A stretch of DNA of 64,000 bases from Myrica gale (Eukaryota; Streptophyta; Magnoliopsida; Fagales; Myricaceae). The notes beneath the pieces were generated by a model that made no database searches, was not told the DNA's origin, and was given only the letters and a program-made list of their open reading frames with translations. Below are positions 9,580 to 21,069 of this stretch, in pieces. The DNA lies in the NCBI GenBank assembly GCA_963930655.1, contig OZ005619.1, forward strand, positions 6,988,501-7,052,500, read 5' to 3'. Both the position numbers and the translations under genes were made by a program. The stretch's first letter is position 1. Every line of letters starts with the position of its first letter.

Positions 9580-11100
9580 TATGGATATGTATCTATCATG
9601 GTGGTCATTTACTTGGAGGGATCATGGTGGTCATTTACTTGGAGGGCGGGGCCAGATCTACATTGGAGGGAAGGTGGATGATGTGGGGATAATGAATCCA
9701 TATTATATTTCCATGAGTGAGATTGACAATGATATCTACACATGGGTGATTTGTGGTACACATTTGCTGACGAAGAATGGCTTGCTGTCAGAACTTTGAA
9801 GAGTGATAATGACGTCATTGACCTTATCAAAAAATCGTTGAAGGAGAATATGAGGGTTCTAAATGTATTTATCGAGCATGTCGTTGAGGAGGCCGAGATA
9901 ATCGAGATCGCAGACCCCCTACTTCCATTTACTGGGTCAGGACCATCATAGGATGGGGCTTCTATACATCTGCGTGGTGTAGATGAGGATTTGGGTGCAA
10001 CTGATGGTGTAGTTGGGGAACCCGAGTTAGGTGCATCGGAGGATGAGGAGTTGGGTGCAGCTGAAGGTGTACAAGAGAAACCTAAGTTGGGTGTCGATGA
10101 CTAGTTGGGTGCAAATGTTGATGAGGAGGCTGGTGTTGATGAGAGTGATGGTGATGTAGCTGATGTTTTGACTGACTTAAGTGGGACGAATGTAGAGGAA
10201 TTCAATCTGTATTCAGATATTAATAGCCCGATGGATGTAGGGGCAGAAACCAGTAACATTGATTGGTTTGAGGTATTTCCAAGTACCGCGGGTGAGGATG
10301 ATGATGGTCCTCCATCAGAGTACGAGGATAGTGATCGGAAGTGAAGCTATGATGGTGTTGACAGTGATCATGCCCCATAATGGAATAAGTTCGCAGATTT
10401 TAATGAGAAACAAAATATGTTGGGCAAGGTATCACAAGAAAGGGGTCTTATTTTTCCTAACACGAACGTACTATGGAAGACATTAAGGTGATATTCAGTT
10501 CAGAAGAAGTTCGACTTCATTGACCTCCAGAACGATAAAACTTCGGGTACAAAGCTTAATGCACGAAGGAATATACCTTCTACATATTTGCCTCGAAAAT
10601 GAGGGATGCTGATTCAATCCAAATAAAGCATTTCGTTGCAGAGCACACGTGCAGTACGCATTATGAAAGAAAAAAAATAGATGTGGATTTCTTGGCACAA
10701 CACTACCTTCCAAACTTTAGAGATCACCCTACTTGACTTACAGCTGCACTGAAGAGTCAAGTTCGTCATGACTTTAACATCGACGTGCCCTTACAAGTGC
10801 ATGGGAACTAGGCTAAGCAATTCAAGTATACTAGTCAGTATGACCTGGCATTGGAGAAGTGGAATCTGGGCACAAATGTTGTTTTATAAAAGTCGGGTGA
10901 CCACTTCAGAAGGTTGTACACTTGTCTTGCAGCTTGCAAGGCAGGGTTGAGGCACTATAGACTTATAATATCCGTTGGTGGGTGCCACTTAAAGGGCCAA
11001 TTCGGGGGACAGTTTCTAGTGCGATTGGAAAAGGTGGGAATGAAGACATGTTTCCTTTGGCATACGTTGTTGTTGGGGCTAAGATCAAGGACCTTCATGA
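9580..11100 (+). pseudogene. MULE (MuDR-type) transposase pseudogene
   Basis: The N-terminal part (9620-9950) reads QIYIGGKVDDVGIMNPYYIS, and further on WLAVRTLKSDNDVIDL and FIEHVVEEAEI. This is the PB1-like N-terminal region of plant Mutator transposases. An acidic linker with repeated G-A/V-D-E units follows (about 9950-10345). A cysteine/histidine-rich DNA-binding remnant spans about 10500-10740. The start of the catalytic core is visible around 10930-11060 as IISVGGCHLKGQFGGQ, matching the MULE motif DGCHLKGxxGG. In-frame stops and frame changes are frequent, and the catalytic core is lost downstream, where the copia element begins. It would have encoded a cut-and-paste transposase; it cannot do so now. 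Confidence 0.7.
9595..9646 (+). repeat. Perfect 26-bp tandem duplication in the MULE gene
   Basis: The sequences at 9595-9620 and 9621-9646 are identical (ATCATGGTGG then TCATTTACTTGGAGGG). Because 26 is not a multiple of three, the duplication shifts the transposase frame and helps explain why the N-terminal domain reads in two frames. Confidence 0.9.
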
Positions 11101-11886
11101 GTGATAGACAGAAGGTATATTGAATTTTCCTGATCTAAGTTAGTGTTTTCTTTTAGATTTGTTAGCCCAAGGTTGTTTTACAAACAATCTATAAATGATT
11201 TTGATGATAACAAAAATTTCCTAGTTTTTGAGGACTTTAGAATCTATTTCTACAATCCACAAATTCCTATTTATATTTCAAAAGGATTGAAATTTATCTG
11301 TCTAAAAGTCTTTACTCATAATGCTTGGTAATCTCTTCAAAGGATAAGACCCTTAAAATCGTTTTGGAATGAGTTGAAATCTTCAAAAACACTGATTTTT
11401 GTCTCCAGAACTTTTAGGTGTTGACACATTCAAAACGTATGTCGACACATTGACACATGTTTTGCCTGGAAAAACATGTGTCGGTTGTTGGTGCAATGTG
11501 TCGACATACGTTTTGAATGTGTCAACACCTAAAAGTTCTAGAGACAAAAATCAGTGTTTTTGAAGATTTCAACTCATTCCAAAACGATTTTAAGGGTCTT
11601 ATCCTTTGAAGAGATTACCAAGCATTATGAGTAAAGACTTTTAGACAGATAAATTTCAATCCTTTTGAAATATAAATAGGAATTTGTGGATTGTAGAAAT
11701 AGATTCTAAAGTCCTCAAAAACTAGGAAATTTTTGTTATCATCAAAATCATTTATAGATTGTTTGTAAAACAACCTTGGGCTAACAAATCTAAAAGAAAA
11801 CACTAACTTAGATCAGGAAAATTCAATATACCTTCTGTCTATCACTCATGAAGGTCCTTGATCTTAGCCCCAACAACAACGTATGC
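11060..11886. repeat. 393-bp near-perfect inverted repeat (41-bp spacer)
   Basis: The left arm (11060-11452) and right arm (11494-11886) are reverse complements; I see a single mismatch by eye. The left arm crosses the MULE/copia-LTR junction: 100 bp of MULE, then 293 bp of LTR starting at 11160. The right arm therefore contains the same junction in reverse. The 41-bp spacer itself holds a small palindrome (ACACATGTTTT / AAAACATGTGT). A transcript through it would fold into a long hairpin. Confidence 0.95.
11160..11493 (+). mobile_element. Copia-1 5' LTR, first segment
   Basis: The LTR starts TGTTAGCCCAAGG directly after MULE sequence. It includes the words TTTGATGATAACAAAA, common near the start of Sirevirus-like copia LTRs, and TGTCGACACATTG near its end. 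It is interrupted by the inverted arm and a host-gene fragment, and resumes at about 12113. Confidence 0.65.
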
Positions 11887-12112
11887 TGCTCTATGGTTCT
11901 ATGTCTTTATCCAGATTTTTAGTGAGAATTTGCATTTGCAGACAAAACAATCACCCCAAAGTCAATGAACGATGTAAAGCTCATACATGCTAGTAAAGTG
12001 TTGGATGATAACAAGACCCTTGCAGATTCCAGGATAACCATTGGGGACCTTCCTGGTGGTGTTACTACCATGCATGTGGTTGTACAGCCTCATGTCACCA
12101 AGAAGAAGACAG
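11887..12112 (+). pseudogene. Membrane-anchored ubiquitin-fold protein (MUB) fragment
   Basis: An intron end (TTTGCATTTGCAG, AG at 11940-11941) is followed by an exon-like stretch from 11942. It reads DKTITPKSMNDVKLIHASKV, then LDDNKTLADSRITIGDLPGG and VTTMHVVVQPHVTKKKT. This matches the C-terminal half of the ubiquitin fold of plant MUB proteins, which are prenylated plasma-membrane proteins that bind E2 enzymes. The C-terminal prenylation motif is missing, because the copia LTR resumes at about 12113. The retained intron end shows the piece came from genomic DNA rather than from a processed mRNA. It is a fragment, not a gene. Confidence 0.75.
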
Positions 12113-12582
12113 GTGGAAAAACATGTCTCGGTTGTTCTATAGTGTCGACACATTGCACTAACTCCCGAGACATGTTTTTCAAGGCAAAAAACATGTGTCG
12201 ACACATTGCACTTACACCCGAGACATGTGTTTTTGACCAAAACAAGTGTCGACACATGGACCTAATAGTGTCGACACATTACACTGACTCCCGAGACCTA
12301 ATTTTTAGTTCAAATTCTATGTCAGTACATGCTAGTTGAAGTGTCGACACATTACACGAGATTAAGGATTTTTCGGAAAGCCATCAGACGCATTAAAACG
12401 CGCCTCATTTCTTGGAAAAGTTTCCAACGGCTCTCTCACCTACCCACTCGACCGTTGAAGACAAAATGGGTCAAATAGAAGACCGGTTGTTGAAGAATTC
12501 AAGAGCTCTCACCTACACGCACGATTTTGCAATTACTCTTTGACCTAACTCTTGAGAAAAGAGGGAAATCTTTGAAGAAGAG
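12113..12582 (+). mobile_element. Copia-1 5' LTR, second segment
   Basis: The segment resumes with GGAAAAACATGTCTCGGTTG, nearly identical to the sequence at 11468-11487, so the inserted material lies between two copies of this word. It carries five GTGTCGACAC palindromes. It stops at the target site AAGAG (12578-12582), where the gypsy array starts, and the LTR continues at 53350. Confidence 0.7.
12142..12350 (+). repeat. GTGTCGACAC palindromes in the copia-1 LTR
   Basis: Copies lie at 12142-12151, 12195-12204, 12246-12255, 12268-12277 and 12341-12350, most followed by ATT.CACT..C.CCCGAGA. The same module (GTGTCGACACATT...ACTAACACCCGA) fills the U3 part of the gypsy X, Y and H LTRs. Confidence 0.9.
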
Positions 12583-14710
12583 TGTGAGATCCCGAATTTA
12601 CTTATGTCGTTGTAAAGGAGAGGGATTTTGCTATGATTTTCCTCAGGATGTAGGTATGTTTTAATTGATGATTTTTGAGGTAAGTGTCGACACATTGGAG
12701 CATAGTGTCGACACATTAAACTAACACCCGAAAGTTTACCTTTTCCTGGAGCCCAAAGTGAATTTTGACTAAGTGTTGTAAGTGTCGACACCTTGGGTCA
12801 TAGTGTCGACACATTAGACTGACACCCGAATGTTTATATTTTTCCGGAACTAGAGTGATTTTTACTAAGTGTTGGAAGTGTCGACACCTTGAGTGATGGT
12901 GTCGACACATCCAACTGAAACCCGAGAGTTCGCCTTTTTCCAGAACTCCCGTGAATTTTGACCAAGTGATGGAAGTGTCGACACCTTGAGTGATGGTGTC
13001 GACACATCTAACTGAAACCCGAGAGTTTACATTTTTTCCCACTTTGGCTAAGTGTTGGAAGTGTCGACACCTTGAGTGATGGTGTCGACACATCCTACTA
13101 AATGTGTTGTAAGTGTCGACACCTTGAGTGATGGTGTCGACACATATAACTAAATCCCTTGAAATACGTGAGGTGGAATTCATGAGAAAAAGGGGGAAAT
13201 AAGGGAGGGCATCCCTGTCTTTTCCCCCAAGCCCTTTTCGCACTAAACCTCCCTCTCTTTCACGCAGTCTCACATTTTCTTTACCCCAAATCATACCTCC
13301 CATGCCCTAAGTCACCCACCCGAAAAAGGAAGAAGGAAGAAGGAAGAAGGAAGAAGGAAGAAGGAGAAGAAAAGAAGGAGGAAGAGGAGAGAAGCAAGGT
13401 AAATCCTTGCTGGCCGAAAATCGTGCTACACTCTCTCTCTCTCTCTCTCTATTCTCTTCTTGTTTCCTCTTGTTGGTTGGTTGTGGTTTGATGGTAGTTT
13501 GTCTAAGTAGTTTTCTCCTTGTGATTCATGGATGTTTAGTGTGGATCTATGCATGTTCAAGGTAGATCTTGTAAGTGTTTAAGTGTAGCATAGATTTTTA
13601 CATGAGAACATGTGGAAAAATGGCTAGATCTGAAATGAAGGTTCAAGAGAAAGTGGTTATGTGCTCTAGGTGTTTGATAAAAGGCCTAAGAGGGGATTGA
13701 AACCTAAGTTGAGCAAGTATGGCCGAATCTAGGGGTTGATGCATTCGATTGTGTATGTATGCTAGTCATATTGAGAACCACAAAGCCCTAAGTGTTAGAG
13801 TTAGGTTCAGATCTGGAAAAAGGGGCAAGAGGACCAATAATGCACACTGGGTGTTTGGTTAAAAGCCAAAGAGAAATGGGTAAACGCAATGGTGTTAACT
13901 TGATGAATATGGAACCATAGTTTTGTCATAAACTTTGAGTTGGAGTTGTAAAAGTGGGAGGAATGAGAAATAATGGTTGCTGTTATGAGATGTTAAGTTA
14001 GCCTTGGATGTTGGTTGTGACATGTAGAGATTCGGATTTTGGTTGTTGGAGATTGGAGAGTTTGAAAGATTATTGTGATTACTGGAGTTTACATATGCAG
14101 ATTTCAAGGCTGGAATAGAAAGTGTGTTTTGTTGCATTGGTGGTTATCTCTTGATATTTTAGTCCAAATTTTACGGGGTTGGTCTTGGAATTTGTTTCAA
14201 GATAAGAAAGAGAGCGTTTTAAGATAACTTGCATGTGAATTAGAGGTATGACGAATATGTTATGATATGAAAAATTAGTGTGAGGGTCAATTAAAACAGA
14301 TTCGTGTGAGTAATGTATTGATTACTGTATACGTTTAGTGAACCTATGAATGACAATAGTACGGTTCATTGTAGGTAACGAGACGCTCGATACTCAAGCA
14401 AGCCTAAGGTAAGTGAAAATCTTTACAAACTGGAATGATACACTGCATGAAGAATATTTATGAATAAGCATATCAAGTATGATATATCAAGCATGACATT
14501 ACCAAGCACGACATGAATGCATCACGATCATTTGCATTGGAAAGTATGTTCTTATGTACGTTATACGCTAGCATCTTAAGGCTTCTTTTATCATTGAGGC
14601 ATAAATGTTATTTCCGCTGCAAGTATAGTAGTAAGTACGCTTGAGCGTCCCATGCCGGGAATGCTCGCGGCTGTCATTAGCCTCGTTTAGCTAGCGTTCG
14701 GGGCGTGACA
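12583..14710 (+). mobile_element. LTR a (X type, 2128 bp)
   Basis: It starts TGTGAGATCCC and ends GTGACA, followed by a primer-binding site. It is about 0.9 kb shorter than the roughly 3.0-kb LTRs c-f and lacks the tandem cassette and right arm of the 13-bp dyad. Six pairs of GTGTCGACAC lie at 12684-13143, and a GGAAGAA-type purine tract lies near 13325-13395. Confidence 0.92.
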
Positions 14711-16432
14711 GTTAAGTGGTATCAGAGGAATTTAGGAGTTTAGTGAACTTAAGATTTGCTACTCGCCTTTTTGGATTTCGAGTATGCTATATGCTAGAAA
14801 TCTCATGCATCAACTAGTTGTTAGGATACTTATGTAGTGATGACGATATAGTGCAGGATGCCACCTAGGAAACAACCCAGGAATAGAAACACGGAGGAGG
14901 AGCCCGAAGAATCAGGTGTCTCTACCAATGATGTTTTAAGGCACATGGCTCAGCTCATCGCTGAACAAGTGCAGCAAGGGGCAAATGTGCAAGGGGCTCG
15001 AGATCGCCCTGAAGGATGCACCTTTGACCAGTTTAACCGCCAACACCCGCCGGTATACAACGGTAAAGGAGATGCCGTTCTAGCAGAAAACTGGCTCCTA
15101 GAGATTAAAGAGTTGCTGGAAGTCATGGGGTGTACAGACTCCCAGAGAGTGAGCTTTGCTACCTTCAAGCTACAGGGAGATGCCAAGAGGTGGTGGCTAT
15201 CCAAGAAGCTCCTACTGAGCCAAGAATTGGGAGAACAACCCATAATCTGGGAGAGGTTTCAACAATAATTCCTGGACCGCTATTTTCCAAGGACGACGCG
15301 GGAAGCAAAAGCGAGAGAGTTTGCCAACTTAACTCAGGGATCAATGACTGTTGATCAATACTCTGGTCGATTCATGGAGTTGGTGAGGTTTGCTCCGTAT
15401 TTAGTACCAGATGAGGAGAGGAAAGCCAGGAAGTTTGAAGAGAGACTCCATCCCCGAATCTTTGACAGAGTTATGGCCCATAACTTGAAGACGTTGGCAG
15501 AAGTCATAGAGCGGGCAGTGATTGTGGAAAGAGGTCTGCAGAGGACAGCAGCATATTACGACCAGCAAAAGAGGAAGGCTCCTCCCAAGCTGGAAACGTC
15601 GCAGGCACCCTGGAAGAAAAGCAAGCAGGGTTTATCACGGGGCCAGAATCAGAGACCTGGTGGAGCCCAGAACCAGAGACCTGGAGGAAGTCAGATTTCA
15701 GGAGGGAATCAATTCCCAATATGCAACAAGTGTGGCAAGAAGCATCCCGGAGAGTGTAGGCAGGGAGTATGCTTCCAGTGCGGGAAGCCAGGTCACATTG
15801 CCCGAGATTGTAGGGTAAAAAGTAATTCAAGCCAAGCATCCCAACCCGCACCGCAAGACAATTCGAGGAGGCAAGGCGGTCCAACTCAAGCAAGACTATA
15901 TGCTCTGACCCCGAGGGATGCGGAGGATCAAGCCAGAGTAGTAACGGGTAAGTTGCCCTTGCCACAGGGAGAAGCCCTTGTATTATTTGAATCAGGGGCC
16001 ACACATTCATTCATAGCATCGGCATATTGTAAGGCAAGAGATTTAAAGCATGAACCATTAGGATGTCATGTAGTAGTATCAACACCTACTGGTGGGAGGA
16101 TCAATTGCGATCGAATAGTGAAAAATTTCCCGATAGAAGTTGAGGGGCAAATTATGCCGGCTAACCTGATAGTGATGGAAATGGGAGGGTTCGACCTCAT
16201 TTTAGGTATGGATTGGTTGGCAACACACGGTGCTAGCATAAAATGTTACGAGAAAAAGGTCGTGTTCCAAAAGGAGGGGAGACCGGATTGTTGTTTTGTA
16301 GGCATGAGAAAGGTGGAACGAAGACCGGCGATCATTTCAGCCATGCAACCCAAGAAATGGTTGCAAGGAGGAAGTGAGAGGTTCTTAGTTTGGGCAAATG
16401 AAATACAGAGGGAGACTGCTACGGTAGAGCAA
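14711..16432 (+). mobile_element. Array internal 1: PBS, gag, protease part (5' part only)
   Basis: The primer-binding site TGGTATCAGAGG (14717-14728) matches the 3' end of initiator tRNA-Met. The gag start (ATG at 14858), two Cys-rich knuckles (near 15720-15815) and the aspartic protease region (near 15990) follow. It is broken, with a couple of breaks besides being partial. Near 16432 it passes directly into the middle of a Y-type LTR. Confidence 0.88.
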
Positions 16433-17983
16433 GTGTGTAGAGATGTTAAGTTAGCCTTGGATGTTGGTTGTGACATGTAGAGATTCAGATTTTGGTTGTT
16501 GGAGATTGTTGTGATTTCTGGAGTTACATATGCAGATTTCAAGGCTGGAATAGAAAGTGTGTTTTGTTGCATTGGTGGTTATCTCTTGATATTTTAGTCC
16601 AATTTTACGGGGTTGGTCTTGGAATTTGTTTCAAGTTAAGAAAGAGAGCGTTTTAAGATAACTTGCATGTGAATTAGAGGTATGACGAATATGTTATGGT
16701 ATGAAAAATTAGTGTGAGGGTCTATTAAAACAGATTCGTGTGAGTAATGTATTGATTACTATATACGTTTAGTGAACCTATGAATGACAATAGTACGGTT
16801 CATTGTAGGTAACGAGACACTCGATACTCAAGCAAGCCTAAGGTAAGTGAAAATCTTTACAAACTGGAATGATACACTGCATGAAGAATATTCATGAATA
16901 AGCATATCAAGCATGACATTACCAAGCACGACATGAATGCATCATGATCATTTGCATTCATTTTCCTCATGAGAAATGAGACATTTTATGCAAATGAAAG
17001 TACCATTTTTATGCTACTTTATGACAAGTTTTATGACAAGTTAATTAACGAACCCAAGTCGGTCGGTACCGTACCAAGTCAAGAAGGTGCATCCATTCCG
17101 AAGGACGTTTACGTGAAGGATGGATGTCACCTAGGACACCCATACCGAAGGATGCTTGCAAGAAGGATGGGTAGTCCATGAGGTAAGTGTAATCACACTG
17201 AAGGATGCTTGCAAGAAGGTGTGAACCTCAAGGGTCGTGTCTAGCCACTGAAGGACGAATGAGAGAAGGTGAGCTAGCTCGACCATATGTAAGGTCCCTA
17301 AGGGAAATAAGGGACTGTTCCTACGGGAACGCACAACCCTGATGTCAGGGGTAAAAGAGGGCAAGTGGCCCACAAGATAAGATGTGAATCGATTTTTACA
17401 AAAGCAAGAGTAAATGCATGTGCATTATACATGCATCACGTTTCATAATCCGGCATGCAGCGCATTATGTTTACATGACTATGATTACAAGTTCAAGTGC
17501 ATGCTTACAATTTCAACCCATGTTTTAGCTATAATTCCTTACTGAGTCTTTCGACTCACAGTTTTAAATTGTATCATTCCAGATGATGTTACAGGGGTGG
17601 AATCTTAAGAAGAGGACCTTGAACCCTAGGAGAAGGGTTGATGAAATGTTTCTCTTGTTTGCTAACGTTAGGAAAGATTTAGCTAATTTTTGTAAAAGCC
17701 GGCATGAGCCACCGTGATGTGGTGGTCATGGGTTTCATTTGGCTTAGTTAGTTAATGTTTTAAACTGGTTGATATTTTGAGAATATGTTTAACAAACTTG
17801 AGTTATCAATGGAAAGTATGTTCTTATGCACGTTATACGCTAGCATTATAAGGCTTCTTTTTAACATTGAAGCATCAACGTCTTTTCCGCTGCAAGTATA
17901 GTAGTAAGTACGCTGGAGCGTCCCATGCCGGGAATGCTCGTGGCTGTCATTAGCCTTGTTTAGCTAGCGTTCGGGGCGTGACA
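16433..17983 (+). mobile_element. LTR b (Y type, 3' part)
   Basis: It matches LTRs d and e from GAGATGTTAAGTTAGCC (about 16440) to the end GTGACA at 17983. It carries both arms of the 13-bp dyad (16864-16876 and 17570-17582). It is followed by AGCAG (17984-17988), the same 5 bp that precede LTR d, which is the target duplication of the Y insertion into X. Confidence 0.88.
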
Positions 17984-20338
17984 AGCAGGGTACTATCGGA
18001 GATTTATCAAGGGATTCTCAAAGATGGCCAAGCCTTTGACGTCTCTAACAAAGAAGAATGTCAAATTTGAATGGACTCATGAGTGTGAGTGGTGCTTCCA
18101 AGAGTTAAAGGCCAATTTAGTTACTGCTCCAGTATTAGCACTACCCTCGGAATATGGAGAGTATGAAATCTATAGCGACGCATCGAAGCAAGGTTTAGGT
18201 TGTGTTTTGATGCAAGACAAAAGGGTAATAGCTTATGCTTCTAGGCAACTGAGGCCTCACGAGATGAATTATCCCACGCATGACTTAGAGTTAGCTGCAG
18301 TAGTCTATGCGTTAAAAATATGGAGACATTATTTGTATGGGGTTAAATGTGAGATATTCACCGATCATAAGAGTCTTAAGTATTTTAACACCCAGAAAGA
18401 GCTGAACATGAGACAGCGGCGATGGTTAGAGTTGATTAAAGATTATGATTGCACAATAAGTTATCACCCTGGAAAAGCCAATGTGGTGGCCGACGCATTA
18501 AGTAGGAAGTCGGCAGAAACAAGTTCAGTAGAGGCAAGTTCAATGGAGGTGGTGCCCGAGGAAATCAGGAGAGACTTAAAAAGGGCAGAGATTGTGCTTA
18601 TCATTGCCGATCAGTTTGTCTCCATTGCAGGGCTCTCGTTGCAACCTACCCTGGAGGAGCAGATTCGAGAGGCCCAGAAGAATGATAAGGTGATTGAAGG
18701 GATTAGAGAGCGAATTGAGAAAAAGGAAGACCCCGACTTTGGAGATAAGGATGAGTTATTACGATATCGAGGCAGAATTTGTGTGCCAAGTACAAGGGAG
18801 ATTAAAGACTTGATTCTAGCAGAGGCTCATTCTACGCCTTATACCATCCATCCAGGAGGCACGAAGATGTATCAAGATATTAAGAAGGTCTTTTGGTGGC
18901 CTAATATGAAGCGGGAGATAGCCGAGTATGTGGCTCGATGTTTGACTTGCCAGAAGGTGAAAGCCGAGCACCAGAGGCCAGCAGGAACACTAAAGCCTCT
19001 AGAGATCCCTGAATGGAAGTGGGAAGGGATAGCCATGGATTTCGTAGTGGGGTTGCCTCGAACTACTTTGGGTTACGATGCTATATGGGTGATCGTGGAC
19101 CGACTAACCAAGTCGGCACACTTCTTACCCATTAAGGTGAAGTATGCCCCGGAGAAGTTAGCGGAGATTTATCTTCAAGAGATTGTCAGATTACATGGAG
19201 TGCCCAAGAGCATAGTGTCGGATAGAGATCCGAGATTTACATCGAGATTCTGGAAACGATTGCAGGAGTCGTTGGGAACTCGATTGAATTTTAGTACCGC
19301 TTTCCACCCACAGACAGATGGGCAGTCGGAAAGGACTATACAAATTCTAGAGGATATGCTCAGGGCTTGCGTTGTGGATTTCAAAGGAGGATGGGCTCAA
19401 TACTTGCCTTTAGCGGAATTCGCGTACAATAACAGTTTTCAAGCAAGTATTGGTATGGCACCCTATGAAGCCTTGTATGGGAGGAGGTGTAGATCACCTT
19501 TGTATTGGGATGAGGTAGGCGAAAGAAGGATGTTAGGGCCGAAAATAGTTTCAGAGACACGAGAAAAGATCCAAGTAATCAAAGATAGGCTGGTGACAGC
19601 CCAATGCAGGCAGAAGAGCTATGCTGATAATCGAAGAAGAGAACTTGAATTTGAGGCTGGGGGCAAAGTATTTTTGAAGATTTCTCCGAAGAAGGGGATA
19701 GCGAGATTTGGGAAGAAAGGGAAGCTCCAACCCAGATTCATAGGACCCTTTGAGATCTTAGATAGAGTTGGGCCCGTGGCGTACAGGTTGGCTCTACCCC
19801 CTTGTTTAGAGGGAGTTCACAATGTGTTTCATGTATCGCTCCTAAGGAAGTATGTAACTGACCCTACCCATGTATTAGATTATGAGCCTTTGCAGGTTAG
19901 AGAAAACCTTACGTATGTGGAAGAACCTATAAGGGTTTTGGATAGGAAGGAGCAGCAAGTGAGGACCAAAACCATACCTCTTGTTAAGATCTTGTGGAGA
20001 AACCACGGAGTAGAAGAGGCCTCATGGGAGTTAGAAAGTGAAATGTACTCAAAATACCCCCACTTACGGGAAGGACAAAGTTAAGAAGGATAATGTTGGA
20101 ATTTTGATATGACTTGCCTGATCTGTTTTTCTTTTCATTGATACCTTTATGTTGTCTCACTATACATATGAGCTATAGTGCTATGTTGAAGTATATAGAG
20201 GCATATATGTGTGTATTATGATAACGTTAATAGTGGGGCCAGTTCGAGTGTTCACCCGTCCTAGACCTCCGCCATCAGGACAAATTTCTGCTAAGGAAGA
20301 TCGAATTCCGAGGACGGAATTTTATAAGGAGGGGAGGA
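17984..20338 (+). mobile_element. Array internal 2: RT end, RNase H, integrase, chromodomain (3' part)
   Basis: It begins exactly at the Y target site inside the reverse transcriptase region. It continues through RNase H ([12 protein letters not shown] near 18164), the HHCC zinc-binding and DDE core of integrase (about 18825-19340), a GPF-type module and a chromodomain-like C-terminus ending near 20084. A polypurine tract precedes LTR c. The reading frame of this part looks open. It is the 3' half of an X-type element; the matching 5' half type is at 23351-25885. Confidence 0.88.
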
Positions 20339-20439
20339 TGTGAGATCCCGAATTTACTTATGTCGTTGTAAAGGAGAGAGATTTTGCTATGATTTTCCTC
20401 AGGATGTAGGTATGTTTTAATTGATGATTTTTGAGGTAA

Positions 20440-20899
20440 GTGTCGACACATTGGAGCATAGTGTCGACACATTAAACTAACACCCGAAAGTTTACCTTTT
20501 CCTGGAGCCCAAAGTGAATTTTGACTAAGTGTTGTAAGTGTCGACACCTTGGGTCATAGTGTCGACACATTAGACTGACACCCGAATGTTTATATTTTTC
20601 CGGAACTAGAGTGATTTTTACTAAGTGTTGGAAGTGTCGACACCTTGAGTGATGGTGTCGACACATCCAACTGAAACCCGAGAGTTCGCCTTTTTCCAGA
20701 ACTCCCGTGAATTTTGACCAAGTGATGGAAGTGTCGACACCTTGAGTGATGGTGTCGACACATCTAACTGAAACCCGAGAGTTTACATTTTTTCCCACTT
20801 TGGCTAAGTGTTGGAAGTGTCGACACCTTGAGTGATGGTGTCGACACATCCTACTAAATGTGTTGTAAGTGTCGACACCTTGAGTGATGGTGTCAACAC
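20440..20899 (+). repeat. Array of paired GTGTCGACAC palindromes (LTR c)
   Basis: Twelve copies occur as six pairs (one with a single change). The two members of a pair start about 21-22 bp apart, and pairs recur at roughly 97, 97, 97, 86 and 51 bp. GTGTCGACAC is its own reverse complement. Equivalent arrays are at 12684-13143 (a), 25989-26447 (d), 33906-34364 (e), 41800-42259 (f), 42647-43009 and 48101-48463 (H LTRs, five pairs). The position in the 5' part of the LTR suggests a U3 enhancer or protein-binding array. Confidence 0.92.
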
Positions 20900-21069
20900 A
20901 TATAACTAAATCCCTAGAAATACGTGAGGTGGAATTCATGAGAAAAAGGGGGAAATAAGGGAGGGCATCCCTGTCTTTTCCCCCAAGCCCTTTTCGCACT
21001 AAACCTCCCTCTCTTTCACGCAGTCTCACATTTCCTTTACCCCAAATCATACCTCCCATGCCCTAAGTC

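Larger units (their letters stand above)
8461..11100 (+). mobile_element. Mutator-like element (MULE), decayed
   Basis: The 5' part (about 8461-8660) has the style of a plant MULE terminal region ('...taacaaattagtcattctgt...gttgaccg...gactaacggaaact'). Transposase remnants follow from about 9580. The element is cut at its 3' side by the copia insertion at 11160, and no 3' terminal repeat is visible. Several interruptions of the frame show it is dead. Confidence 0.65.

Noticed and set aside
11143-11803. Two identical 62-codon frames on opposite strands
   Set aside because: They are the two arms of the inverted repeat within copia LTR sequence; there is no coding evidence.
12684-13143. CRISPR-like array of regularly spaced palindromic repeats
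   Set aside because: The repeats are a 10-bp palindrome in pairs inside a eukaryotic LTR. The intervening sequences are themselves repeated and homologous, and no cas genes exist. This is an LTR sub-repeat.
12716-13303. 195-codon minus-strand frame rich in CRHHHSRCRH-like text, repeated at about 20472 and 41832
   Set aside because: It is produced by translating the palindromic sub-repeats of the LTR on the antisense strand. No family resemblance, and related LTRs break the frame.
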